A program made the translations under genes and the position numbers. Of a DNA stretch of 64,000 bases, positions 8,601 through 17,769 are shown piece by piece (the stretch's first letter is position 1; every line of letters begins with the position of its first letter). This DNA comes from JADJDM01 sp044352985. GTDB taxonomy: Bacteria; Bacteroidota; Bacteroidia; B-17B0; Aurantibacillaceae. Below the pieces are notes generated by a model that saw nothing but the letters and a program-made list of their open reading frames with translations, was not told the origin of the DNA and did no database searches. Location of the stretch: the NCBI GenBank assembly GCA_044352985.1, contig JBILCU010000008.1, forward strand, positions 119,169-183,168. The letters run 5' to 3'.

Positions 8601-9818
8601 TTCATCTAAACTTAAATTTCTAAAGATAAACTTATCGTTATTATCGGATTGTGTTTCACGAACAATGGTTCTGTTTTTGTCAGTTAAATAATATTTTAAT
8701 TTATTATTAAAAAAAGCGTCTGTTTCGTCTATATCAATTAAAAAAGTTTCGTTAGTTTTTAGATTTGAAAATTTAAAATATCCATTTTTTGAGGTACGTG
8801 ATGAATTTACGTGATTACCATTTTTGTCTTTTAAATCAATCTTTATATTAACTGCCACATCACTAGTATCTTTACTATTAAGAACATACCCTTCAAAATC
8901 GATGAATTTTCTTTCAAAATAAAAGCTAAAAATATCATCACTTCCTTGTCTATTACTTGAAAAGTAACCATTTGATGTATCCGAAAAATAGATACCAAAA
9001 TCATCAGAAATGGAATTAATGCCTATTCCCTCATTACGAATCATTTTCCATACACCATTCATCTTTTCGGCACTAAAAATATCTAAGCCCCCAAATCCAT
9101 CTAATTTATCAGAAGAATAAAAAAGTAAACCATCATTTCTAATATGTGGGAATAATTCCATACCAGAAGTATTAATTTTATCCCCAAGATTTTTTGGTTT
9201 ATCCCAGCTATCTCCTACTCTTTCGCAAACATAAATATCAGTACCGCCAAAACCACCTGGCATATCACTAGAAAAAAACAAGTAGTTCCCATCTTTTGAA
9301 ATGCTTGCATGTCCAAGAGAATACTCATCGCTATCATAAATAAATTTTTCTGAATGCCGCCAATGTTTGCCTTTTCTTTTAAGAACGTAAAGTTTAGATT
9401 GATTTACATAGTTTTTATCTTTTACTACATAACCTGTACGGGTTAAAAAGGCCTCGTTTAAATCTGCTGAAAAGGTAACAGGCCCATCATGAAAATGTGT
9501 ATTTAATCCTTTAGTATAACTTTTTTTGCTTGTAAATTTACCTTGCTCATTTTTTTCGCTGTAGTACAAATCAAGATAAGGATTTCCATCTGCATCCTTA
9601 GATTCTAAATTAATTAAATCTTCTTTTTGTTCACCTACAAATAAGATTCCTGTACCGTATTTAACTGGTGCGAATTCAGATCTCCTTGTATTCAATTTAT
9701 TCAAAGGTGTTACCTCGTATTCTAATATTGATTTTATTTCAGAAGAAACTGTTGAATCTTTCTGAGAAATTGAACTAAGAAAACTAAAAATAAAAACTAA
9801 AAATAAAATATGTTTCAT
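5658..9818 (-). CDS. OmpA-family protein with propeller and about eight tandem repeat domains (T9SS/gliding-associated)
   Basis: A 1386-residue exported protein. After a signal peptide (residues 1-18) comes a PD40/WD40-like propeller (about 45-300), with FFSSDMPGGFGGTDIYVCE and LLFYSSDKLDGFGGLDIFS blades. About eight repeats of 105-115 residues follow (about 305-1180), each of the pattern LVYDE-x-LPNL-x-LKDE-x-G-x-F-x-L-x-EFDE-x-D-x-RL-x-KII-K-x-VKEI-x-LKGEK. A low-complexity linker leads to an OmpA C-terminal domain (about 1270-1386) with ISGHTDS, IGYGES and NRRTEYR, expected to bind peptidoglycan. It is the third gene of the adhesin-PorP/SprF-OmpA operon, 23 bp after porP. OmpA proteins in this position support T9SS type-B substrate export or anchoring, but the precise role is not proven here. 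Confidence 0.85.
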   Translation of the reverse strand: MKHILFLVFIFSFLSSISQKDSTVSSEIKSILEYEVTPLNKLNTRRSEFAPVKYGTGILFVGEQKEDLINLESKDADGNPYLDLYYSEKNEQGKFTSKKSYTKGLNTHFHDGPVTFSADLNEAFLTRTGYVVKDKNYVNQSKLYVLKRKGKHWRHSEKFIYDSDEYSLGHASISKDGNYLFFSSDMPGGFGGTDIYVCERVGDSWDKPKNLGDKINTSGMELFPHIRNDGLLFYSSDKLDGFGGLDIFSAEKMNGVWKMIRNEGIGINSISDDFGIYFSDTSNGYFSSNRQGSDDIFSFYFERKFIDFEGYVLNSKDTSDVAVNIKIDLKDKNGNHVNSSRTSKNGYFKFSNLKTNETFLIDIDETDAFFNNKLKYYLTDKNRTIVRETQSDNNDKFIFRNLSLDENSNINAELIEDEKVISGKLIFNTTQSPLANIKIVAKEEGGKILEETTTDENGKFTFKNIPPGASVLIELAEQDAQLPANTEIALKNLKGKTIKIIKTGNDGKFTLNLLRKESITASDLFEEDTPITLVFNAIVYDDQNNTIPKLKVVLKDDKGNVIATQESDASGKITFKKLDPDKNYLMDFDVNDTRLNAYTKIVLKAENGTIIKEVYKNAKGFEYQILKGEKAGMTEIKEEDTDFTLAFKALVYDESLNLLPNLKVVLKDEKGKVVYRDSTDKYGKIVFNKLFADKSYIVEFDEKDTRLGSISKIIIKSQNNKTVKEIVRNKNGFQYQILNGEKAQLEDLEVQDAPLTFVFKALVYDETMKILPNLIVYLKDENGNLISTDTSDVNGKINFNQLIANKNYQIEFDENDERLKFIKKIIFKSENNKVVKEIIRSEKGFVYRILKGEKVDLLNVADDTELLLLPKFTFKALVCDETMKILPNLIVYLKDENSRLISTDTSDANGKIKFNQLQSNQNYQIEFDEKDDRLKFVKKIIFKSEDNKFVKEIVRTEKGFIYKILKGEKVELMNIEDVQEIDLNLNFRALVFDEKLKLIPNLKLFLKDEAGKVIHTKITDNNGLVDFTELASGKSYVIEFDQNDTRLKSVSKIIIKTENNKLIKEIVKNQDIFKCKLLKREAIYLEEIKADDNLINLNLLAFVYDENNNPLTNLIVFLKTENLELIKKDTTSSKGALLINTQVAKQNYVIEFDETDKRLSNLQKIVVKSKDGITVKEIYRTKNVFQYKLLTADQSLMSDINEKDLALVLQDKKKTTVNNPKQNDKPKTNSQPIKENNTELNVSNSNEISVDNLLNLSTDSLLKLLKNPLKIKENITFKSGDFSISQQDKDYLNKLAMIMKKSSKIKLEISGHTDSFASESTNLYFSQKRAESAANYAKQIGIASENITTIGYGESKLLNNCKDNVYCPEKQHAENRRTEYRLAANP

Positions 9819-9841
9819 ATAAATATAAATGCCGAATAAAA

Positions 9842-10843
9842 TTATAAATACCTTGGTGAAATAATATGAGAGGCTGAACTTTTTAAGTTATAACCAATCA
9901 TGATTTCATGCGAATTATTTCTCCCCATAGAGATTCCTCCATAGTTTAAATCAAATGAATACCCAACCTTAAATTGTGAATTAATTAAATATTGAGCAAT
10001 AAAAATGATGTTTTTACTAGATCGAATAGAAGCACCAAGCCATAATCTTCTTTGAAGTAAAAAATTTAAATTAAGGTCTGCATTAAAAGTCTGAGTAGTT
10101 TCGAGTGTTTTTAATAAAATCGATGGGCTAAAAACTACATTATCTGATAATCTAAACCCTTTTCCTACACTAATAAAATGGTGACGTTTTACATTAAAAC
10201 GAATGCTAGATGCATTATTACCTCCATTAGTTGTTATTTGATACAGTTTTGGCTCTGTTAAATGGGTAACACCATAACCAATATACATGTTTGGATTGTG
10301 ATAATAAATACCAAAACTGCCATCAAACTTAGTTTGTGTTTTATTTAATTCACCTATAATACTTTGATTGAATTCATTTTGATTACCATAAGAAATTTTT
10401 GAATAATCAAATTGATAGGACATAAATCCTGCGCTTAAACCAAAGCCTAAATCTCCATGACCTAAACGTAAACGATATGCAAAATCGCCGTAAGCAGCTG
10501 CCCATTTTTTTGGACCTATTGTTTCCAACATCATATGACCACCAACACCAATGTGTTTTTTCTTTAAAGGGCCGTGAATACTTATGTCATTTGTTTGGGG
10601 AGCTCCTTCAATTCCAACCCATTGTTTTCTGATTTGCGCAGTTACGCTTAATACATCTTTACTACCTGCATAACCCGGATTAATGACTATGTGATTAAAC
10701 ATGTATTGGCTATATTGTGGATCTTGCTGAGCAAAACTGTTTTTAGTAACAAATAATATTATTAAAAATAAAACAAGTGTTAAAACCTTAATCGATTTTT
10801 TATTTTTAAAAAATGAGTTCATATGTAATTTTTTTAAAATCAT
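9842..10843 (-). CDS. PorP/SprF family type IX secretion membrane protein
   Basis: An outer-membrane barrel of 333 residues in the PorP/SprF family, members of which help secrete or anchor specific T9SS substrates. A signal peptide ends near NSFAQQ, followed at once by the family hallmark DPQYSQYMFNHIVINPGYAGSKD. Later barrel strands include GHGDLGFGLSAGFMSYQFDYS. It starts on the last base of the adhesin gene (TAATG overlap at 10843), so the two are translationally coupled, which argues that this barrel serves that adhesin. An internal ATG eight codons in would also give a good signal peptide. Confidence 0.9.
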   Translation of the reverse strand: MILKKLHMNSFFKNKKSIKVLTLVLFLIILFVTKNSFAQQDPQYSQYMFNHIVINPGYAGSKDVLSVTAQIRKQWVGIEGAPQTNDISIHGPLKKKHIGVGGHMMLETIGPKKWAAAYGDFAYRLRLGHGDLGFGLSAGFMSYQFDYSKISYGNQNEFNQSIIGELNKTQTKFDGSFGIYYHNPNMYIGYGVTHLTEPKLYQITTNGGNNASSIRFNVKRHHFISVGKGFRLSDNVVFSPSILLKTLETTQTFNADLNLNFLLQRRLWLGASIRSSKNIIFIAQYLINSQFKVGYSFDLNYGGISMGRNNSHEIMIGYNLKSSASHIISPRYL

Positions 10844-13800
10844 TATCTTGTAATTTCAATCCAACCCAATCTTCTTGGCTTATTTTCAATTTCTATAGCA
10901 TAGAAATAAGTACCCGAAATTAATTGATTTCCTGCGCTATTTGTGCCATCCCATACAATAGAAACATTATCATAATTTGTATAAGAATTTACTAATCTTC
11001 CCCAACGATCAAAAATGCGAACTGTATTAATTGTGCCTTCAATATCTGGTAAAACCCAATTATCGTTTATACCATCCCCATTTGGACTAAAGCCGGTGAA
11101 AACAGTTACATCTTTGCAAAATACCTCAAACATACATGTGGCAATTGCACATAAATTATTGGTGTCGCAAATTTGGTATTGGAAAGAATCAAGACCACAA
11201 TAATTTCTGTTAGGTCGGTAAACAAAATTACCATTTGCATCCAATTGTAATGTACCGTTTCCAGTATTATTAAATAATGATACGCTACTTTGTATTCCGG
11301 ATCCGGCATCATTAGCAATTACATTGCCTGAAGCTACAACTGCATTTGCATAACCATTCGTGGTTAAATAATCGTTTTGCGCATTTGGATTTACAGTTAT
11401 ATAAATCGTGTCATTTAGGCAATTTTGAAGCAATGAATTACATGCTCGAATAACCATTTTATCGTATCCACTATAATTTAATGAAGGTAAGTAAATAACA
11501 TTTCCAGTAGAACTTATTTGTGCAGTTCCATGATTTGGTTGTAAAATTGATATGGTATCGCAAACAAAACCAAACATATTTTGATCATTTGAGAAAACAT
11601 TAAATTGAATGGAAACATTTGATCGTGTATTCAAGTATTCTGGATTTAAATTCGAAACATCAACACCAATGTTAATTTGACTTGTATCTGAACAAGCATT
11701 TGCATCTGTTACAATAATCAAATGTGATCCTGATGGCAAATCTGCAACAAAATTTGAATTAGCTTGAGCATTGTGGCTCCACGAAAAACTATAAGGTGAA
11801 ATTCCACCACTTGCACTCACTGTTGCTGTTCCATTATTTTGACCAAAACCAAGTGCGTTTGTTTGAGAAATAATTGATAGTATTAATGGTTGTGGTTGAG
11901 AAACAATAACTACTGCTGTATCCGAGCAGCCAATTGTGTCACTAACCGTAACTGTATAATTTCCTGATGGCAAATTTGAAGCTATTGTTCCAAATTGTGA
12001 GGGAATTGTGTTCCAATTATAAGAAAGAGGTCCATTTCCACCGATAGCAACTACAGTTGCCGAACCATTTGAATTTCCAAAACAAGTTACATCGGTATGA
12101 GATGAAATATCAGCAACAATTGTGTTTGGTGCATTTATAGAAACATTAGCAAATGAAGTACAATTATTAGAATCATAAACTGTAACCGTATAGTTACCCG
12201 CTGTTAAATTAAATGCGGTATCGTTTGTAATAGCAGGAAGAGTACTCCAAGAATAAAAACAAGGTGGTACGCCACCAACTCCTGCAACTGCTGCGGAGCC
12301 ACTTGTAGCTCCGTTGCAACTAATGTTAGTTACATAAGTTACACTTGCAGTAAATGGTGTTGGTTCAGAAATAATAACATCATAAGTTGCTTGACAATTA
12401 TTCGTGTCATTAACGGTAACAACATAATTACCGACGAATAAATTTGTTGCCTGAATTCCGGTTTGAACAGGTGTAGTATTCCAAATGTATGATAACGCTC
12501 CACTACCGCCAGTTGCATTAACTGTAGCTGAACCATTATCTAATCCATTACACGAAACATTTATTTGATTTGATAACGATATTATTATTGGGTCAGGTTC
12601 GGTAATCGTAATTGTTTGCATAGCAGAACAACTATATTCATCATAAATCACAACAGTATAAGTTCCAGAAGACAATCCATTTAAAACCGGAGTTGTATTT
12701 CCCACACTCAGCCAATTGAACTGATAAGGTGCTGTACCACCATTAACATTCGCCGTTAATGATGCATTGCTAAGTGGCGCACACAGTAGATTAGTACCTG
12801 ATATTCCTACTATAATTGGTTGCACAGGACCAATATTCATATTGGCACTTGCAGTACAGAAATTAGCATCAGTAACGCTTACAGTATAATTTCCTGCCTG
12901 CAATCCTAAAAAGTTAGGACTACTTTGTGTTATCGTATCATTACTTAATTGATAAATAAATGGCGCCGTACCTCCAATAACAGAATCTACTCGAACAAAT
13001 CCATTACCGTTACCACAATCGGTTACACTTGAAGAAGCCATCAATTGTAAAAAATTTATGATGACAATTTTATGAGTGGTGTCTGCACATTGACCTGCAT
13101 TTGGTGTAAAGGTATATAAAGTGGTTACTGAACTATTTGCAGGAGGATTCCAGCTACCTGTTATTCCATTTGATGATGTGGTTGGTAAATTTATTGAACT
13201 ACCTGAACAAACAGAATTAGGAATAGAAAAAGCAGGCTCAATAAGTGATGTATCAGTTAACGTAGTGGTTATACTAGATATACAATTATTAGTGTCTTTT
13301 ACAGTTATCGTATAATTGCCCGAAACTAGACCCGTAAAGTTGTTCGAACCAATGAACGTACCATTATTTAAAGAATATAAATAAGGCGCAAGTCCACCAT
13401 TGGCATTCACTGAAATAATACCAGAATTATCACCAGCACAAGTAGAATTTGATGTTCCTTGCAAATAAACAGTAGGTAAAGACTTAACTATTAATGTTTT
13501 TGTTTCACTTACTATTCCACAACTTCCACCATTTGTGGTTAAAGTTAACGTAATAGTATCTGAATCACTAAGGCTACAAGTATAAATTGCGTTTGTAGGA
13601 TCATTTGCATTTGTCCAAGTTCCTGCTCCGCCACTCCATGTACCACCTGTTGCGCTTCCGCCAACGTAACCACCCATAGCGCTTGTTGTTGCACCTTTAC
13701 AAATTTGGGATAATGTAGGTCCTGCATTTACTGTAGGAGATGGATTAACATTTACACCTAATGTTGGAGTAATAATACAACCATTATTATCAGAAACAGT

Positions 13801-15141
13801 TACTGTATACGTAATAAATTCAGGAGAATTAGAAATATTAGTTAATGGATCGTTTATTAAAGAACTTACGAAAGTACTTGTAGACTCACCGTTAACATTA
13901 GGGTTGCTTTGTGCAACCCATGAATAAAAATAAGGAGCAACTCCATTTGAAGCTGTTAAATTAACGTTTAAGGTAGCACCACTGCAAATTGTATTGGATA
14001 CAGAATTATCTAAAGTTATTTGATTGGGCTGTGTTACCGATGAAGATGATGTCATCGTACATCCATTTAAGTCTGTTACAGTTAAAGCATAGTTACCAAC
14101 TGCTAAGCCATTTAGGTTTTGTGAGGTTGATCCATTATTCCATGAAAAGGAATATGGTATAACACCACCATTTATTGTTGTATTTATTTGACCATCAGTT
14201 AATCCATAACAACTTACGTTTGTAACTAAAGCACTAATCACTATACTTGTAGGCTGCGTAATTGTTGCTGTAGTAGATGCATTACAAGCATCAGAACCAG
14301 CTACAACTACATTATAACTGCCTGCAACTAAATTTGAAATGTTTTGTGTGCTTTGTCCATTACTCCAACTATACGTGTAAGGTGTTGCACCTCCTGAAAC
14401 ACTTAAATTAATAGCACCAGTTGAATCTCCGTTACAAGCAGTATTTATAGTTGTAAAGGATAAACTTGGCGCCGAATTAATTATAATAGTTGAATTTGCC
14501 CAACAACCACTATTATTAATATAAGTAATTGTAGTTATACCTGACGATAAAGCTGTAACTAAACCCGAGCTATTAATAGTTGCAACTGCAGTATTACTTG
14601 AAACCCATGGCATACTTGAATTAGGTGTTCCCGAACCGGTTAAACTAATTGTATTTCCTACACAAGCAGATGTTGGTCCAGTGATGATTGGAAACGAATT
14701 AACAATAAGATTAGCACTGTTAGATGTGTCCGAAAAATTACATGCGTTGGTAACAATCACTCTGTATTTATAATTATTAAAAGAAATTGAAACATTTGTA
14801 ATGCTAAGTGCAGATGTTGTTGCGCCGCTATAAGTGGAATTATTCGTAATATTAGTAAAGGTAGCCCCCCCATTTGTGCTTACTTGCCATTGATACGTTA
14901 ATGGTTGACTGCCAGAAAAGGAAGTTGCTGCAACAGTGAAATTACTAGTTGAATTCTCGCAAATAATTTGATCAATAGGATGATTGGTAATAATAGGATT
15001 TTGACTTGGAATGGAAAAAAGAATTCGTGTGCTCTGCGCATAAATGCTTTGAAGTGAGCTTAAAACAAATAAACAAAAAAGAACAACTCTTAAAAAGATG
15101 ACTTGTTTATTTATTTTAAAAATACAATTGTACATATTCAA
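10843..15141 (-). CDS. Giant SprB-repeat adhesin with T9SS type-B C-terminal sorting domain
   Basis: A 1432-residue secreted protein, probably a surface adhesin. A signal peptide covers about residues 1-35. An Ig-like segment follows, with GSQPLTYQWQVSTNGGATFTNI. Then come many SprB repeats of about 75-80 residues, each like CNGDSTGAINLSVSGGATPY and ending in GNYTVTVTD. Two cadherin-like segments lie near 1180-1330. The last 85 residues, VFTGFSPNGDGINDNWVL to the end, are the gliding-motility-associated type-B sorting domain (CHU_C), with the typical DRWGRLV and GTYFYAIE. It is the first gene of the operon with PorP/SprF and OmpA. Confidence 0.9.
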   Translation of the reverse strand: MNMYNCIFKINKQVIFLRVVLFCLFVLSSLQSIYAQSTRILFSIPSQNPIITNHPIDQIICENSTSNFTVAATSFSGSQPLTYQWQVSTNGGATFTNITNNSTYSGATTSALSITNVSISFNNYKYRVIVTNACNFSDTSNSANLIVNSFPIITGPTSACVGNTISLTGSGTPNSSMPWVSSNTAVATINSSGLVTALSSGITTITYINNSGCWANSTIIINSAPSLSFTTINTACNGDSTGAINLSVSGGATPYTYSWSNGQSTQNISNLVAGSYNVVVAGSDACNASTTATITQPTSIVISALVTNVSCYGLTDGQINTTINGGVIPYSFSWNNGSTSQNLNGLAVGNYALTVTDLNGCTMTSSSSVTQPNQITLDNSVSNTICSGATLNVNLTASNGVAPYFYSWVAQSNPNVNGESTSTFVSSLINDPLTNISNSPEFITYTVTVSDNNGCIITPTLGVNVNPSPTVNAGPTLSQICKGATTSAMGGYVGGSATGGTWSGGAGTWTNANDPTNAIYTCSLSDSDTITLTLTTNGGSCGIVSETKTLIVKSLPTVYLQGTSNSTCAGDNSGIISVNANGGLAPYLYSLNNGTFIGSNNFTGLVSGNYTITVKDTNNCISSITTTLTDTSLIEPAFSIPNSVCSGSSINLPTTSSNGITGSWNPPANSSVTTLYTFTPNAGQCADTTHKIVIINFLQLMASSSVTDCGNGNGFVRVDSVIGGTAPFIYQLSNDTITQSSPNFLGLQAGNYTVSVTDANFCTASANMNIGPVQPIIVGISGTNLLCAPLSNASLTANVNGGTAPYQFNWLSVGNTTPVLNGLSSGTYTVVIYDEYSCSAMQTITITEPDPIIISLSNQINVSCNGLDNGSATVNATGGSGALSYIWNTTPVQTGIQATNLFVGNYVVTVNDTNNCQATYDVIISEPTPFTASVTYVTNISCNGATSGSAAVAGVGGVPPCFYSWSTLPAITNDTAFNLTAGNYTVTVYDSNNCTSFANVSINAPNTIVADISSHTDVTCFGNSNGSATVVAIGGNGPLSYNWNTIPSQFGTIASNLPSGNYTVTVSDTIGCSDTAVVIVSQPQPLILSIISQTNALGFGQNNGTATVSASGGISPYSFSWSHNAQANSNFVADLPSGSHLIIVTDANACSDTSQINIGVDVSNLNPEYLNTRSNVSIQFNVFSNDQNMFGFVCDTISILQPNHGTAQISSTGNVIYLPSLNYSGYDKMVIRACNSLLQNCLNDTIYITVNPNAQNDYLTTNGYANAVVASGNVIANDAGSGIQSSVSLFNNTGNGTLQLDANGNFVYRPNRNYCGLDSFQYQICDTNNLCAIATCMFEVFCKDVTVFTGFSPNGDGINDNWVLPDIEGTINTVRIFDRWGRLVNSYTNYDNVSIVWDGTNSAGNQLISGTYFYAIEIENKPRRLGWIEITR

Positions 15142-15314
15142 TTTTCGCTATTTAATTTTAAATTGTTTTTTCGACTCCACTCAGCAACATTTAGTTTTTG
15201 TCTTTTTACTTTTGCTTTTTAACTTATTCCACTTCTAACTCATCATTCAAAAAAATCTTAACTCTTACATCTCAAATGGCCACTTCTCGACTCCGCTCAA
15301 CCGGCGCTTTTTTT

Positions 15315-15374
15315 TGTCATCCTGAACGTAGTGAAGGATCTAAAAAAACTTATGCTTCCTTCGTCAGCATGACA
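15315..15374. repeat. Dispersed palindromic repeat in the 15142-15474 gap
   Basis: The 333-bp gap upstream of the adhesin gene has no convincing gene. It holds a 60-bp imperfect inverted repeat, TGTCATCCTGAACGTAGTGA at the left and TCCTTCGTCAGCATGACA at the right, of the GTCATCCTGA...GAAGGATC kind dispersed in many Bacteroidota genomes. Shorter fragments TCGACTCCACTCA (near 15172) and TCTCGACTCCGCTCAA (near 15285) resemble the palindromic unit repeated at 57.6-57.9 kb. A plus-strand reading frame across it is probably not coding. Confidence 0.6.
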
Positions 15375-15474
15375 AAACACTCTAAAAAACATTTAAAAGA
15401 ACTCATCTCTCAAATCAATAAATCGTACATCCCAAAATCGTAAGTACCTCACATCTAAAATCCTAAATACCAAT

Positions 15475-17334
15475 TTAATCCTTGAGGCAACGAACTGTAA
15501 AACCATAGGAACGATTGTATGCATTTAAAACTGATGTGCTTGAATTTATATTTAAATCATAAGATGAATTACCGTAAATGACGCTACTCCAAATCCTTAT
15601 ACTAAAACCAACGTCATAAAATGTGCCATCGGTATAATTTCTGTATCCAGATAAAGGAAATTTAAGAATTGATGTAAATGCCCCATTATTGTTTTGAGGA
15701 CTTAAATAGGTTCTTTCTAGATTTAATTCTGTTTCAGTTGGTATACGGTAACCACTTGGACAAGGATTGTTTACACCGTTTACTCCTTGCCATAAATTGG
15801 TATTTTGAGGATTTCGCCAATCCCAGGGTGAGTTTGGAGACAAAATAAAATTAGCATTACCCGGTTGGTCGGTACTGCTTAAAGTACTTGTAGTAGCAGA
15901 GTTTCTGCATTGATGCCCGTCGGCTCTTCTGCCCCATTGGTATAAATCGCCATAGGCATTGGCATCTGTGCTACTTGTAGCCACTTGCGTAGCACCCAAA
16001 TTTCTATCCATCCAAATTTTGCCGGTTGGTGATGTAACATTATTTACAATGGTTGCAACACCTCCGCAATGCACTGTACCTGCAGGATAAGCAGGCTGGG
16101 GCGCATAAATAGTTAAAGATAAAGTACAACTTTGTCCGCCAATACTAATTGCAAAACTGGCAGTACCTGAGTTTGCCGGTGTGCCATTAATGGTGTAGTT
16201 TAAATTGCCAGATCCGTTTGCAAAATTACCACTTATTAATACTGCTGTTAATCCTGTAACTCCGGAAGAGGCAATATTTTGAGCAGCATAATAACCACCG
16301 TCACCTCCGGTATAAGGCACTGTAACTGTTACCGCGCTTGCCAACTGCCCGCTTATTAAATTACCTGTTTGTGTAGCCGAACCGCAGTTTAAAGCGCTAA
16401 TGGTACCAGTTGCTTCTTTAATACAGCGAACCGCAAATCCATATGATCTTCCAAAAACATCAATACCAGCTCCATCACTTTCGAACCATAGATATTTTGA
16501 ATAGTTAGCACTTACAGTACTGCACCAATTTCGACCTAAAATACTAGATCCCTGAATGTCACCAAGACTAAAGTCTCGACGTGCCCCTGAAATCAATTTA
16601 AGTGGTGAATTTAAAGCCCCTATTTTATTGTTATTGCTCCAGCTTAATCGCTCTGAATCAAATTCTGATTCTGTAGGTAAACGATAACCTATTGGACAAG
16701 GTGAATTTGCACCATTAACCCCCTGCCATAAATTAGTATTTTCAGGATTAAGCCAATTGTAAGGTAAATTTGGTGATAGGATAAAACTGCTATTATTAGG
16801 CTGATCGCTACTGCTTAATACACTAGTGGTTGTGGAGTTACGGCACTGGTGTCCATCTGAACTTCTACCCCATTGATACAAGTCTCCATAGGCTAAACTA
16901 TCCGTACTACTTGTGGCAGCTCTAATTGCACCTAAGTTTCTGTCCATCCATACTTTGCCGGTTGGTGATGTAACATCATTCACTCTGGTAACTGCGCCAC
17001 TGCAAAAAACACTACCTGGTGCGTAAACTGGGCAATTGGCATCTTGTAAAATAGTTTTCGCAGGAGAATAAATCGGGCTGCATCCACTTGCAGTTACCAT
17101 AGCACGGTAAAATTTAGCGGAAGTAAAAACAAAACCGTAGGGTTGGTAGTTGGCACCGCTTATGTTGGTCCAGGTAATGCTATCGGAAGATTCCTGCCAT
17201 TGAATGGCGCCACTAAATGTTGGTAACTCTAAATAAACGCTATCACCAGGACAATTTAAAGGAGCTTGGGCGTAAGAGTTTAGGCCAATTATTGATAATA
17301 GAAAAATCAGAATGTATTTTAGTTTTTTTTTCAC
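15475..17334 (-). CDS. Secreted protein with two FISUMP (Fibrobacter major paralogous) domains
   Basis: A 619-residue exported protein with a signal peptide (1-22, ending NSYAQ). An Ig-like N-terminal part (IQWQESSDSITWTNISGANY) is followed by two copies of the FISUMP domain. Each copy has TSPTGKxWMDRNLGA, AYGDLYQWGR, GHQCRNS, LWQGVNG, NPCPxGYRxPTE and a closing RSYGFxVRC. They sit at about residues 105-305 and 420-619, separated by a beta-rich linker. No T9SS sorting domain follows the second copy, so how it is anchored or exported past the periplasm is unclear. FISUMP function is unknown; surface or fibre roles have been proposed. Confidence 0.82.
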   Translation of the reverse strand: MKKKLKYILIFLLSIIGLNSYAQAPLNCPGDSVYLELPTFSGAIQWQESSDSITWTNISGANYQPYGFVFTSAKFYRAMVTASGCSPIYSPAKTILQDANCPVYAPGSVFCSGAVTRVNDVTSPTGKVWMDRNLGAIRAATSSTDSLAYGDLYQWGRSSDGHQCRNSTTTSVLSSSDQPNNSSFILSPNLPYNWLNPENTNLWQGVNGANSPCPIGYRLPTESEFDSERLSWSNNNKIGALNSPLKLISGARRDFSLGDIQGSSILGRNWCSTVSANYSKYLWFESDGAGIDVFGRSYGFAVRCIKEATGTISALNCGSATQTGNLISGQLASAVTVTVPYTGGDGGYYAAQNIASSGVTGLTAVLISGNFANGSGNLNYTINGTPANSGTASFAISIGGQSCTLSLTIYAPQPAYPAGTVHCGGVATIVNNVTSPTGKIWMDRNLGATQVATSSTDANAYGDLYQWGRRADGHQCRNSATTSTLSSTDQPGNANFILSPNSPWDWRNPQNTNLWQGVNGVNNPCPSGYRIPTETELNLERTYLSPQNNNGAFTSILKFPLSGYRNYTDGTFYDVGFSIRIWSSVIYGNSSYDLNINSSTSVLNAYNRSYGFTVRCLKD

Positions 17335-17769
17335 TTTTATTAAAATAAATAAATGAGAAATCTATGTATTTTCAATAGTTTCTCATGCATTAAAAACAGG
17401 AATCTAAAATACATAAAATTTTAACAAATATTTGATTTTTTAGTAGATGGCAAATACACTTTTGAAATTGGTGGTAAAAACAAAAAAGATCATCATCTAA
17501 AAATGCTTTTGTGGTAAATGATGATAGTGATATCGGGTATGGCAATAAAATTTCACTTTATTTATTTGGTTTCTTATATTGAAAAAAGTTATTTAAGATT
17601 TTCTTTAGATCAAAGTATCAAGTAGTAAGATGGAAGATGAATTTTAGATTTAAGAAGTGAGATTTAGGATTTTGTTTAGATGAAAGTGTCATGATTCAAA
17701 ACAACAGGAGAAAAAAGGCAAGAATTTTTCATCTTGTATCATCAATTCATCACTAACCTAAACTGCCAA
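17335..17769. other. Gene-free gap of 435 bp
   Basis: No reading frame with protein-like composition, no tRNA and no strong terminator. A weak inverted repeat (GAGAAATCTATG near 17353 and CAATAGTTTCTC near 17371) lies just upstream of the FISUMP gene and may be part of its leader. Short stretches such as ATTTTAGATTTAAGAAGTGA near 17640 look like decayed repeat sequence. Confidence 0.5.

Noticed and set aside
15198..15443. Plus-strand frame of 81 codons before the adhesin gene
   Set aside because: It translates the dispersed repeat (HPERSEGSKK), a known false-gene pattern.
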